Assembly: GCA_960531495.1 (NCBI GenBank)
Contig: OY482859.1
Location: 31,626,406 to 31,690,405 of the forward strand
DNA length: 64,000 nt
DNA from: Zeus faber
Lineage: Eukaryota > Chordata > Actinopteri > Zeiformes > Zeidae
Direction: 5' to 3'
Shown: one piece after another, positions 18,196-29,400 of the stretch
Layout: each line of letters opens with the position of its first letter
How positions within the stretch are numbered: position 1 is the stretch's first letter
Position numbers and translations under genes: made by a program
The notes under the pieces: generated by a model
Told to the model about the DNA's origin: nothing
The model's input: only the letters and a program-made list of their open reading frames with translations
Database searches by the model: none

Positions 18196-19369
18196 CAGAT
18201 ATCATTGCAGAAAATATTCTATTTCAGCAGGCAACCACTTGTATAGCCGGCCCACCCAAATGACAGAGAGCACATATTGCTTTCATAAGTTAAAAAACAA
18301 AAAAACAAAATGCACAGCACAAACACAGTAAATATGAAAAAAAAATCGATAAGCCACGAACAACGTGCACACACGATGTAGGTCGCCCGCTGACTGACGC
18401 CGACGCGCCAACTACAAATTTCCACGGTCGTATCTTGGAGCAGTCAGTCGTAAGACGATGCTAATTTTCGCGACTATCGTATCTTGGATTAGTAAGTAGA
18501 TGCAGTCATAAGTCGAGGTACCATTGTACCTTCAAATAAAGTCTAAACTGGCAAAAAACAGTCCGGACTCTCTCAGCACGCTTTGGTGGAGAACCGATCA
18601 AGTGAAACTTAGCTAGCGGGTCCGTCTGTCTGTTTGAAAACCGTCTCTCTCTCACAGTACCGTCTCCCTGCCCCAACACACAGTAAACTAAATCTAAATG
18701 CTAGTTAACACTCCACTCCAACACACATTTAACTAAAGCTAGATACTGTGCATGTTAAAAACGGCTTTATAAAATAAAACAAAGTCATTAACTTTTGCAT
18801 GCATAATCTCTCCGTGTTATATCGTGTTATAACACAAAACCTGCTAGCATTTAACAGCAAAAACGTGTAACAATTGAAAAGTTAACTTTCTAAAACATTT
18901 TTTTTTCGTGCACTTACTCTATATCCATTTTATTGCCCCCGTTCTTCTTCTGCTGTTTCAATATTGGGCACAGTCACGGCATGAGGAGATAGGGTAAATA
19001 TAGTGTGCTTCTCTCAGACGTTCTCCTCCCGCAATGCGGAAGCTTCTCCAAAAAATTACCCCATCCAAATAAATTATTTTAATATATTTTAATAATGCAT
19101 TCCCAAAATTATTATTACATCATGCTAATGTGATCGTACAAAATATACCATTAAGATATTTAAAAAAAACGTCTATAATGACGCATTTTGATAACCAAAT
19201 TATTATTTATTATCATGAATACGTGGATTATTCTTTGTAAAGAAGAACGATTGGGCATTAATTTAATGAGATTATTTATCGCTGTTCGGCATAATTATTA
19301 AAATTACTACTATTCATTGTAGGATAAGATAGTAATCTTTATTAATGAGGGCATCAGACTCCCTGGACT
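18196..19369. other. Gene-free stretch with possible transposon end
   Basis: No gene is recognised. The block at 18430-18535 (AGTCGTAAGACG..., ending GTCGAGGTACCATTGTA) resembles the terminus of pogo/Tigger-like non-autonomous elements that end in GAGGTACC, but a partner terminus was not found. From 19060 to 19340 the sequence is very AT-rich. Confidence 0.35.
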
Positions 19370-19620
19370 CCTGCCGAAACGCTGACGGAGGGAGAGCGAG
19401 GGGTAACGCAGGTAGCCGAGCTCGCTAATGATCCTTCCCCGTAAACACCCCGTGGAGGTGATTTAGCTACGTCGCCTTCAGCCGTGCGCCACATTTCCCG
19501 GCCCCGCTCCTTGTAAAGCTCTGAGTCTGCCTACCCCCACCACCCGACTCCACTACCGCCGCCAAGCTTGCACGTCAATGCCGGGCTTCGTCATCGTCGA
19601 CAGGTGAACCCAACTTGGCC
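19370..19620 (+). promoter_or_regulatory. CpG-rich block, possible promoter/first exon
   Basis: This is the only stretch between 13 and 20 kb with dense CpG (for example CTACGTCGCC, GCCGTGCGCC, ACTACCGCCGCC). Near its end, ATGCCGGGCTTCGTCATCG at 19578 opens a nine-codon reading that meets a donor-like CAG/GTGAAC at about 19602. That looks like a short first coding exon, but nothing supports expression, and the next exon could not be found. It is offered as a candidate only. Confidence 0.25.
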
Positions 19621-19775
19621 CCTGTAACCCGTGAGATTGTTCCGCCACACACACACTTTGTTTATCCCCCCTATTATAAAAAAACAACAACACAACGGGC
19701 CGTGTCGGCCAGGGGATGTGTGCAGCGGTGGACTCTGGCCACACACAGAAGCAGGATGGCAAGCTCCCTGCTAAA

Positions 19776-19802
19776 GGGGGGGGGGGGGGGGGGGGGGGGG
19801 GG
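19776..19802 (+). repeat. Homopolymer of 27 G
   Basis: A perfect G run. It could form G-quadruplexes and is also a place where sequencing length is unreliable. Confidence 0.9.
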
Positions 19803-20018
19803 TCAGAAGGACCCTGGATGGCAGGGGAGCTCGGAGGGTGGGGGCAAACGAGCGTCCGCCCGCTGAACGTTGACAGCCTTTAGCAGCAGAACAACTGCAC
19901 GGCAGCTCTGCTGGGACACGAGGAGCTGCTGGAGAGCTACTGGAGAGCTGAAGGCTGCGGCATGAGAGGAATTCATAACACAAGGCGGCTTCAGCTGTGT
20001 TGATATGACTTGCATCAT

Positions 20019-20046
20019 TGTGTGTGTGTGTGTGTGTGTGTGTGTG
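20019..20046 (+). repeat. TG dinucleotide microsatellite
   Basis: Fourteen uninterrupted TG units. It has no coding meaning. Confidence 0.95.
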
Positions 20047-20181
20047 CCGGGACGGTTTGTTATGTGAATGTGTGTGGTGGGAGAGGATATACACAGTGCT
20101 GTGAGTGCATATGGGTAGTACGTAGTCCTGTTTAAACCACAGTGTATAGGTTAACATGACTGTGTGTGTATACATACTGGA

Positions 20182-20186
20182 TGTAC
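20182..20186. repeat. Target site duplication, left copy
   Basis: TGTAC directly before the LTR end. The identical word follows the other LTR at 22591-22595. Five bases is usual for Ty3/gypsy elements. Confidence 0.85.
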
Positions 20187-20574
20187 TGTCACGACCAGAA
20201 CAGGGAGGAACCCAAACGCACGACACAGGGACACGGGAGGCAGGCAAATAATAAAGTGATGTTTATTAACCGGGACGGTGGAGCTGGCCGGAGGGACCTG
20301 GTCGGGGGGGGATGGAGCAGGGCAGGACAGGGACGATGATGACCAGGAGATGGGGTCCAGGATCCGGGTGGAGAGACGGGGAACCAGGCTGGGTGGAGAG
20401 TCCTGGTCGACCAGCGGAGACAGACAGGTGAAGGGAAGGCGAGACAACAAGACATAAACTAGGAACTTGGAACTTGGAACTGGGAACTAGGAACTAGGAA
20501 GGGAGCCAATCGCTGACGCGGCTGACGCGGCTGACGCGGCTGACGCGGCGATGCAACTCGGGGAAAGCTAGTTG
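20187..20574 (-). repeat. 3' LTR of the gypsy element, truncated
   Basis: It aligns to the 5' LTR at 22088-22445 with few differences, but lacks the 145 bp corresponding to 22446-22590. RT sequence joins directly at 20575. It carries an added minisatellite of four GCTGACGCG units at 20512-20547, which the other LTR lacks, and fewer of the GGAACTA-type heptamers. Confidence 0.85.
20512..20547 (+). repeat. Four GCTGACGCG units
   Basis: Four perfect 9-bp tandem units within the 3' LTR. The other LTR goes directly from CCAATCGC to GATGCAACTC, so the expansion happened after insertion or during reverse transcription. Confidence 0.9.
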
Positions 20575-21060
20575 CTAACTTCCCGTTAATTAGGGCCTGG
20601 AAGACCGCTGGGGCATTTGACAGCCCAAAGGGCATAACAAGGTACTCAAAGTGACCGAGCGGGGTGTTAAAGGCAGTCTTCCACTCGTCCCCTTTGCGGA
20701 TGCGGACCAGGTGGTAAGCGTTGCGGAGGTCCAGCTTGGAAAAGTGGGTGGCCCCCTGGATGGGGACGAAGACTGAATCCATCAGGGGCAAGGGGTACTT
20801 GTCTTTGATCGTGATATCGTTCAGTCCCCTGAAATCGACGCAAGGACGGAGGGTCTTGTCCTTCTCCGCAACAAAGAAGAACCCTGCGCCTAGCGGAGAA
20901 AACGAGGGACGAGTAATCCTGGCAGCGAGAGAGTCGCGGATGTGAGTCTCCATGGCCTCCTGTTCAGACCGGGAGACGTTATACAGGCGACTGCAGGGGA
21001 GGGGGGCGCCTGGCAGGAGGTTGATTGCGCAGTCATAGGGGCGATGACGTGGTAAGGAGC
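20575..21060 (-). pseudogene. pol: Gypsy RT fragment
   Basis: The minus-strand frame includes [20 protein letters not shown], motif A in [13 protein letters not shown] and motif B in [14 protein letters not shown]. It then ends at ALING, where LTR sequence takes over. Motif C (the second and third catalytic Asp), thumb, RNase H and integrase are absent. The frame is continuous with the gag frame upstream across the first deletion, so a gag-RT fusion would be read apart from one TGA. Confidence 0.85.
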
Positions 21061-22066
21061 GGCCGGAGCGTAGCCCTACCGAGGAGTCGCCCTCTCGTGG
21101 CCGGACCGGGCAGGTGGCTCAGAGGTGTCCCAGCCGACCGCAATACAGAGAGGCACCGGTCTGTAGGCGGCGTGCTCGCTCCTCTGGGTAGATCCGGGAG
21201 CGACCAAGCTGCATTGGCTCGGCATCGGAGAGAGTCGGGGGACTTGTGCGGCGCCCAAGAGTAGCGGGCGCTGGAGACTGGGGCGTGGCCGCCCAGGCGG
21301 GAGGCACGGACTGGAGGCTCGCCCCCTCCCTCTCGCGATGGCGCTCCCGTAGCCGGTTGTCCAGGCGGATTGAGGTCTCCACTAGTTGGTCCAGGTCCGT
21401 GGGCTCGTCCCGCCGTGCCAGCTCGTCCCGCAACTCGTCGTTCAGGGCACGCTGGAACACGTCCTGCAGGGCTCCGTCATTCCAGCCGCTTTCCGCGGCT
21501 AGAGTCCGGAACTCGACGACGAGGGAGGCGACGCTACGGGAACCCTGGCGGAGGGAGAGGAGTCTTCTGGCGGCCTCCTTGCCGCAAACTGGGTGGTCGA
21601 AGACTCTCCTCATTTCGCGGGTAAACAGATCGTAGGAGAGACTCACGGGACCCCCCTGACTCCAAACCGCGGAACCCCAGCCGAGAGCCGCCCCTCTCAG
21701 GCAGGAGATGAGGAACGCGATGTGGGCACTATCGGAGTCGTACGACGACAGCCGCTGTTGGAAAACCACCGCGCACTGCACAAGGAAGGCGCGGCAGGTG
21801 CCGAAATCGCCGTCGTAAGGCGCTGGAGCCGGAACGTGGGGCTCAGGGGGAACGAGAGAGGCGCTGGGAGCCCTGGTGGGGGAAGGAGGGCAGGTCGGAG
21901 GAGCAGGGGAGGCCACGGGGGCCGGAGGGCCCTGCAGGCTGCTGACGGCCGCAGAGATAGTCCGGAGGTGTTCCGCGATGTCCCGGAGGACTCGGTCATG
22001 TTGCCCAAGCAACACTCCTCTGTCCCGGAGTGCGCGGCGGAGCCCTTCTGTGTCGGCTGGGTCCAT
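21061..22066 (-). pseudogene. gag: Gypsy gag, stop in the zinc knuckle
   Basis: It starts at ATG 22066 (MDPADTEGLRRALRDRG), 21 bp after the 5' LTR. A coiled-coil start, a Pro-rich linker and the capsid-like domain of the retrotransposon gag family follow (CRAFLVQCAVVFQ, WGSAVWSQG, FDHPVCGKEAARRLL, then ELARRDEPTDLDQLVETSIR). The C-terminal zinc knuckle reads SLYCGRLGHL, then a TGA at 21119-21121, then ATCPV. Its first Cys has become Ser, and an Arg codon (CGA) has probably become TGA by CpG decay. The body of the gene is otherwise open over about 315 codons. Confidence 0.85.
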
Positions 22067-22087
22067 GTTTTCCTGGCCAGACCGTAC

Positions 22088-22590
22088 TGTCACGACCCGA
22101 ACAGGGAGGAACCCAAACGCACGACACAGGGACACGGGAGGCAGGCAAGGGATGTTTATTAACTGGGACGGTGGAGCTGGCCGGGGGGACCTGGTCGGGA
22201 GGGGATGGAGCAGGGCAGGGCAGGGACGATGAAGACCAGGAGATGGGGTCCAGGATCCGGGTGGAGAGACGGGGAACCAGGCTGGGTGGAGAGTCCTGGT
22301 CGACAAGCGGAGACAGACAGGTGAAGGGAAGGCGAGACAACAAGACATAAACTAGGAACTTGGAACTGGGAACTGGGAACTAGGAACTAGGAACTAGGAA
22401 CTAGGAAGGGAGCCAATCGCGATGCAACTCGGGGAAAGCTAGTTGACGGTCTGGCAAGGAATGGCTAGGAAGCTGGGGCTAAATACAGTGCGGGTAATTG
22501 ATCCCAGGTGTGTGCAATTGGGTCTGAGTAGGGAGCTGCAGATGGGGCAAGGGCGGCCTCTAGTGGCGCTGGGAGGCCGTGGGCCTAACA
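22088..22590 (-). repeat. 5' LTR of the gypsy element
   Basis: A full 503-bp LTR bounded by TGTTAG and GTGACA in its own orientation. It would hold the promoter of the element. A GGAACTA/GGAACTT heptamer array lies at about 22355-22406. The sequence after it (ACGGTCTGGCCAGGAAAAC) would have to include the primer site, but no clear tRNA match is seen. Confidence 0.85.
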
Positions 22591-22595
22591 TGTAC
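22591..22595. repeat. Target site duplication, right copy
   Basis: TGTAC directly after the LTR end, identical to 20182-20186. Confidence 0.85.
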
Positions 22596-22616
22596 GGGTA
22601 CATTTATTCCTGTGCT

Positions 22617-22618
22617 AG

Positions 22619-22652
<34 letters not shown>

Positions 22653-22676
22653 CATGTACGCATGTGTGTGTGGGTG
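22617..22676 (+). repeat. GT microsatellite, interrupted
   Basis: GT runs with a TTT and CATGTACG interruption. The reading frames across it are artefacts. Confidence 0.9.
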
Positions 22677-25600
22677 TTGGGAGGATTGGTCATGTGAATG
22701 TGTGTGGGGTGGGAGGGGAGAGATGCAAGTGTGTATGGCATTTAATCCATAGGACAAATGATTTTTTAAAAGTGACTAGTACTCATTTTTTTTAAATCTT
22801 TCTTTCAATCTTTGTTTCTTTCAATCTTATTTTCAATCTTTCTTTCAATCTTATCATAGAACAATAAACACAATGGGGTTGTGCTGATGTTAATGGATCA
22901 ACCTTTCTTTCGTTCTCCTTTATTTCAATCGTTCTTTCAATCTTTCTTTCAATCTTTCAATCTTTCTTTCAATTTTTCTTTCTTTCTTTCAATCTTTCTT
23001 TCAATCTTTCTTTCATTCTTTCTTTCAGTCTTTCAATATTTCTTTCAATCTCTCTTTCAATCTATCTTTCAATCTTTCTTTCATTCTTTCTTTCAGTCGT
23101 TCAATCTTTCTTTCAATCTTTCTTTCAATCTTTCTTTTTTCAATCTTTCTTTCAATCTTTCAATCTTTCTTTCATTCTTTCTTTCAATCTTTCTTACTTT
23201 CAATCTTTCTTTCTTTCAATATTTCTTTCAATCTTTCTTTCAATCTTTCTTTCATTCTTTCTTTCATTCTTTCATTCCTTCTTTCAATCTTTCATTCTTT
23301 CTTTCAATCTTTCTTTCTTTCAATCTTTCATTTTTTCAATCTTTCTTTCAATCTTTCAATCTTTCTTTCAATCTTTCATTCTTTCTTTCAATCTTTCAAT
23401 CGTTCTTTCTTTCAATATTTCTTTCAATCTTTCAATCTTTCTTTCATTCTTTCATTCCTTCCTTTAATCTTTCTTTCATTCTTTCTTTCAATCTTTCAAT
23501 CGTTCTTTCAATCTTTCTTTTATATTTTCTTTCAATCTTTCATTTTTTCAGTCTTTCTTTCAATCTTTCATTCTTTCTTTCAATCTTTCAATTGTTCTTT
23601 CTTTCAATATTTCTTTCAATCTTTCAATCTTTCTTTCATTCTTTCATTCCTTCTTTCAATCTTTCTTTCATTATTTATTTCAATCTTTCTTTCTTTCTTT
23701 AAAACTTTCTTTCAATCTTTCTTTCAAACTTTCATTCTTTATTTCAATATTTCAATCGTTCAATCTTTCTTTCATTCTTTCTTTCAATCTTTCTTTCAAT
23801 CTTTCAATCTTTCTTTCAATATTTCTTTCAATCTTTCTTTCTTTAAATCTTTCTTTCAATCTTTCTTTCAAACTTTCAATCTTTCTTTCAATCTCTCTTT
23901 CTTTCAATATTTCTTTCAATCTTTCAATCTTTCTTTCATTCTTTCTTTCAATATTTCAATCTTTCAATCTTTCAATCTTTCTTTCATTCTTTCTTTCAAT
24001 CCTTCAATCTTTCTTTAATTCTTTTTTTCAATCTTTCTTTCTTTCAATTTTTCTATCTTTCAATATTTCTTCCAATCTTTCAATCTTTCTTTCATTCTTT
24101 CTTTCAATCTTTCAATCTTTCTTTCATTATTTCTTTCAATCTTTCTTACTTTCAATTTTTCTATCTTTCAATATTTCTTCCAATCGTTCAATCTTTCTTT
24201 CATTATTTCTTTCAATCTTTCTTTTTTCAATCTTTCTTGCAATCTTTCTTTCAATTGTTTAATCTTTCAATCTTTCTTTCATTCTTTCTTTCAATATTTC
24301 TTTCAATCTTTCTTTAATTCTTTTATTCTTTCTTTCAAACTTTCAATCTTTCTTTCATTCTTTCTTTCAGTCTTTCAATCTTTCTTTCAATCTTTCTTTC
24401 AAACTTTCAATCTTTCTTTCAATCTCTCTTTCTTTCAATATTTCTTTCAATCTTTCAATCTTTCTTTCATTCTTTCTTTCAATATTTCAATCTTTCAATC
24501 TTTCAATCTTTCTTTCATTCTTTCTTTCAATCTTTCAATCTTTCTTTAATTCTTTTTTTCAATCTTTCTTTCTTTCAATTTTTCTATCTTTCAATATTTC
24601 TTCCAATCTTTCAATCTTTCTTTCATTCTTTCTTTCAATCTTTCAATCTTTCTTTCATTATTTCTTTCAATCTTTCTTACTTTCAATTTTTCTATCTTTC
24701 AATATTTCTTCCAATCGTTCAATCTATCTTTCATTATTTCTTTCAATCTTTCTTTTTTCAATCTTTCTTGCAATCTTTCTTTCAATTGTTTAATCTTTCA
24801 ATCTTTCTTTCATTCTTTCTTTCAATATTTCTTTCAATCTTTCTTTAATTCTTTTATTCTTTCTTTCAAACTTTCAATCTTTCTTTAATTCTTTCTTTCA
24901 GTCTTTCAATCTTTCTTTCAATCTTTCTTTCAATCTTTCTTTCTTTCTTTATTTCAATCTTTGTTTCATTCTTTCTTACAATCTTTCTTTCTTTCAATCT
25001 TTCTTTCAATCTTTCTTTCAATCGTTCTTTCTTTCTTTTAGTCTTTCTTTCAATCTTTCAATTTTTCAATCTTTCTTTCATTCTTTCTTTTAATCTTTCA
25101 ATCTTTCTTTCATTGAATCTTTCAATCTTTCTTTCTTTTTTCAATCTTTCTTGCAATCTTTCTTTCAGTCTTTCAATATTTCTTTCAAACTTTAAATCTT
25201 TCTTTCAATCTTTCAATCTTTCAATCTTTCTTTCAATTTTTCTTTCAATCCTTCACTCTTTCTTTCATTCTTTCTTTCAATCTTTCAATCTTTCAATCTT
25301 TCTTTCATTCTTTCTTTCATTCTTTCTTTCAATCTTTCAATCTTTCTTTCAATATTTCTTTCAATCTTTCTTACTTTCAATCTTTCTTTCATTCAATCTT
25401 TCTTTCCATCTTTCTTTCATTCTTTCCTTCAGTCTTTCAATATTTCTTTCAATCTTTCTTTCAATTTTTCTTTTTTTCAATCTTTTTTCAATCTTTCTTT
25501 CATTCTTTCTTTCAATCTTTCAATATTTCTTTCAATCTTTCTTTCTTTTTTCAATCTTTCTTTCATTCTTTCTATAAATCTTTCTTTCTTTCAACCTTTC

Positions 25601-26482
25601 TTTCAATCTTTCAATCTTTCAATCTTTCTTTAATTCTTTTATTCATTCTTTCTTTCAGTCTTTCAATCTTTCTTTCAATCTTTCTTTCAATCTTTCTTTC
25701 AATCAATCAATCTTTCAATTTTTCTTTCATTCTTTCTTTCAATCTTTATTACTTTCAATCTTTCTTTCAATCTTTCTTACTTTCATTCTCTCTTTCTTTC
25801 AATATTTCTTTCAATCTTTCAATCTTTCTTTCATTCTTTCATTCCTTCCTTTAATCTTTCTTTCATTCTTTCTTTCAATCTTTCAATCGTTCTTTCAATC
25901 TTTCTTTTATTCTTTCTTTCAATATTTCATTTTTTCAATCTTTCTTTCAATCTTTCAATCTTTCTTTCAATCTTTCATTCTTTCTTTCAATCTTTCAATC
26001 GTTCTTTCTTTCAATATTTCTTTCAATCTTTCAATCTTTCTTTCATTCTTTCAATCTTTCTTTCATTATTTATTTCAATCTTTCTTTCATTCTTTCAATC
26101 TTTCTTTTATTCTTTTTTTCAATTTTTCAATCTTTCTTTCAATATTTCTTTCAATCTTTTTTACTTTCAATCTTTCTTTCTTTAAAACTTTCTTTCAATC
26201 TTTCTTTCAAACTTTCATTCTTTATTTCAATATTTCAATCGTTCAATCTTTCTTTCATTCTTTCTTTCAATCTTTCTTTCAATCTTTCAATCTTTCTTTC
26301 AATATTTCAATCTTTCAATCTTTCTTTCATTCTTTCTTTCAATATTTCAATCTTTCAATCTTTCAATCTTTCTTTCATTCTTTCTTTCAATCTTTCAATC
26401 TTTCTTTAATTCTTTTTTTCAATCTTTCTTTCTTTCAATTTTTCTATCTTTCAATATTTCTTCCAATCTTTCAATCTTTCTT

Positions 26483-29400
26483 TTGTTATTCTTTCAATCT
26501 TTCTTTCTTTCAATCTTTCTTTCCATCTATCTTTCAATCTTTCTTTCATTCTTTCTTTCAATCTGTCTTTCTTTAAATCTTTCTTTCAATCTTTCTTTCA
26601 AACATTCAATCTTTCTTTTAATCTTTCAATCTTTCAATCTTTCTTTCAATCTTTCAATCTTTCTTTCATTCTATCTTTCAATATTTCAATCTTTCAATCT
26701 TTCTTTCATTCTTTCTTTCAATCTTTCAATCTTTCTTTCATTATTTCTTTCAATCTTTCTTACTTTCAATTTTTCTATCTTTCAATATTTCTTCCAATCG
26801 TTCAATCTTTCTTTCATTATTTCTTTCAATCTTTCTTTTTTCAATCTTTCTTGCAATCTTTCTTTCAATTGTTTAATCTTTCAATCTTTCTTTCATTCTT
26901 TCTTTCAATATTTCTTTCAATCTTTCTTTAATTCTTTCATTCTTTCTTTCAAACTTTCAATCTTTCTTTCATTCTTTCTTTCAGTCTTTCAATCTTTCTT
27001 TCAATATTTCTTTCAATCTTTCTTTCTTTCTTTATTTCAATCTTTGTTTTATTCTTTCTTACAATCTTTCTTTCTTTCAATCTTTCTTTCAATCTTTCTT
27101 TCAATCGTTCTTTCTTTCTTTTAGTCTTTCTTTCAATCTTTCAATTTTTCAATCTTTCTTTCATTCTTTCTTTTAATCTTTCAATCTTTCTTTCATTGAA
27201 TCTTTCAATCTTTCTTTCTTTTTTCAATCTTTCTTGCAATCTTTCTTTCAGTCTTTCAATATTTCTTTCAAACTTTCAATCTTTCTTTCAATCTTTCAAT
27301 CTTTCAATCTTTCTTTCAATTTTTCTTTCAATCTTTCACTCTTTCTTTCATTCTTTCTTTCAATCTTTCAATCTTTCAATCTTTCAATCTTTCTTTCATT
27401 CTTTCTTTCAATCTTTCAATCTTTCTTTCAATATTTCTTTCAATCTTTCTTACTTTCAATCTTTCTTTCATTCAATCTTTCTTTCCATCTTTCTTTCATT
27501 CTTTCCTTCAGTCTTTCAATATTTCTTTCAATCTTTCTTTCAATTTTTCTTTTTTTCAATCTTTTTTCAATCTTTCTTTCATTCTTTCTATAAATCTTTC
27601 TTTCTTTCAATCTTTCTTTCAATCTTTCAATCTTTCAATCTTTCTTTAATTCTTTTATTCATTCTTTCTTTCAGTCTTTCAATCTTTCTTTATATCTTTC
27701 TTTCAATCTTTCTTTCAATCTATCAATCTTTCAATTTTTCTTTCATTCTTTCTTTCAATCTTTATTACTTTCAATCTTTCTTTCAATCTTTCTTACTTTC
27801 ATTCTCTCTTTCTTTCAATATTTCTTTCAATCTTTCAATCTTTCTTTCATTCTTTCATTCTTTCTTTCAATCGTTCTTTCATTCCTTCTTTCAATTTTTC
27901 ATTCTTTCTTTCAATCTTTCAATCTTTCAATCTTTCTTTCATTCTTTCTTTCAAACTTCAATCATTATTTCAATATTTAATTCTTTCAATCTTTCTTTCA
28001 ATCTTTCTTTCAATCTTTCTTTTTTCAATCTTTCTTTCAATCTTTCTTTCATCCTTTCTTTCAATCTTTCGTTCAATATTTCTTTCAATCTTTCTTACTT
28101 TCAATCTATCTTTGTTTAAATCTTTCTTTCATCCTTTCTTTCAATCTTTCGTTCAATATTTCTATCAATCTTTCTTACTTTCAATCTGTCTTTGTTTAAA
28201 TCTTTCTTTCAACCTTTCTTTCAATCTTTCAATCTTTCAATCTTTCTTTAATTCTTTTATTCATTCTTTCTTTCAGTCTTTCAATCTTTCTTTCAATCTT
28301 TCTTTCAATCTTTCTTTCAATCTATCAATCTTTCAATTTTTCTTTCATTCTTTCTTTCAATCTTTATTACTTTCAATCTTTCTTTCAATCTTTCTTACTT
28401 TCATTCTCTCTTTCTTTCAATATTTCTTTCAATCTTTCAATCTTTCTTTCATTCTTTCATTCCTTCCTTTAATCTTTCTTTCATTCTTTCTTTCAATCTT
28501 TCAATCGTTCTTTCAATCTTTCTTTTATTCTTTCTTTCAATATTTCATTTTTTCAATCTTTCTTTCAATCTTTCAATCTTTCTTTCAATCTTTCATTCTT
28601 TCTTTCAATCTTTCAATCGTTCTTTCTTTCAATATTTCTTTCAATCTTTCAATCTTTCTTTCATTCTTTCATTCCTTCTTTCAATCTTTCTTTCATTATT
28701 TATTTCAATCTTTCTTTCATTCTTTCAATCTTTCTTTTATTCTTTTTTTCAATCTTTCAATCTTTCTTTCAATATTTCTTTCAATCTCTTTTACTTTCAA
28801 TCTTTCTTTCTTTAAAACTTTCTTTCAATCTTTCTTTCAAACTTTCATTCTTTATTTCAATATTTCAATCGTTCAATCTTTCTTTCATTCTTTCTTTCAA
28901 TCTTTCTTTCAATCTTTCAATCTTTCTTTCAATATTTCAATCTTTCAATCTTTCTTTCATTCTTTCTTTCAATATTTCAATCTTTCAATCTTTCAATCTT
29001 TCTTTCATTCTTTCTTTCAATCTTTCAATCTTTCTTTAATTCTTTTTTTCAATCTTTCTTTCTTTCAATTTTTCTATCTTTCAATATTTCTTCCAATCTT
29101 TCAATCTTTCTTTTGTTATTCTTTCAATCTTTCTTTCTTTCAATCTTTCTTTCCATCTATCTTTCAATCTTTCTTTCATTCTTTCTTTCAATCTTTCTTT
29201 CTTTAAATCTTTCTTTCAATCTTTCTTTCAAACATTCAATCTTTCTTTTAATCTTTCAATCTTTCAATCTTTCTTTCAATCTTTCTTTCAATCTTTCAAT
29301 CTTTCTTTCATTCTATCTTTCAATATTTCAATCTTTCAATCTTTCTTTCATTCTTTCTTTCAATCTTTCAATCTTTCTTTCATTATTTCTTTCAATCTTT

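Larger units (their letters stand above)
19621..20186. other. Gene-free stretch with simple repeats
   Basis: It holds the 27-base G run and a TG microsatellite listed separately, and no credible gene. The long minus-strand frame at 19771-20247 is a translation of these repeats. Confidence 0.5.
20187..22590 (-). mobile_element. Ty3/gypsy LTR retrotransposon, internally deleted
   Basis: A complete insertion by its edges: it starts and ends as TGTCAC...CTAACA on the + strand (TGTTAG...GTGACA in its own orientation) and is flanked by identical TGTAC on both sides. Inside, in minus orientation, are the full 5' LTR, gag and part of RT, then a truncated 3' LTR. Two deletions are evident: one from the gag zinc knuckle to early RT, and one from mid RT into the 3' LTR. 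Protease, most of RT, RNase H and integrase are missing. At 2.4 kb it is less than half the usual 5-6 kb. It could only have moved with help from a full copy, or it was deleted after insertion. Confidence 0.88.

Noticed and set aside
19771-20247. Minus-strand 158-codon frame
   Set aside because: It runs through the G homopolymer and the TG microsatellite, giving Pro and His/Thr runs.
21996-22350. Frames on both strands across the gypsy LTR
   Set aside because: They lie in the LTR, are repeated in the other LTR, and precede the true gag ATG at 22066.
1-22796. tRNA or rRNA genes
   Set aside because: No B-box-like GGTTCGAATCC sequence with a matching cloverleaf and no rRNA-like stretch was noticed.
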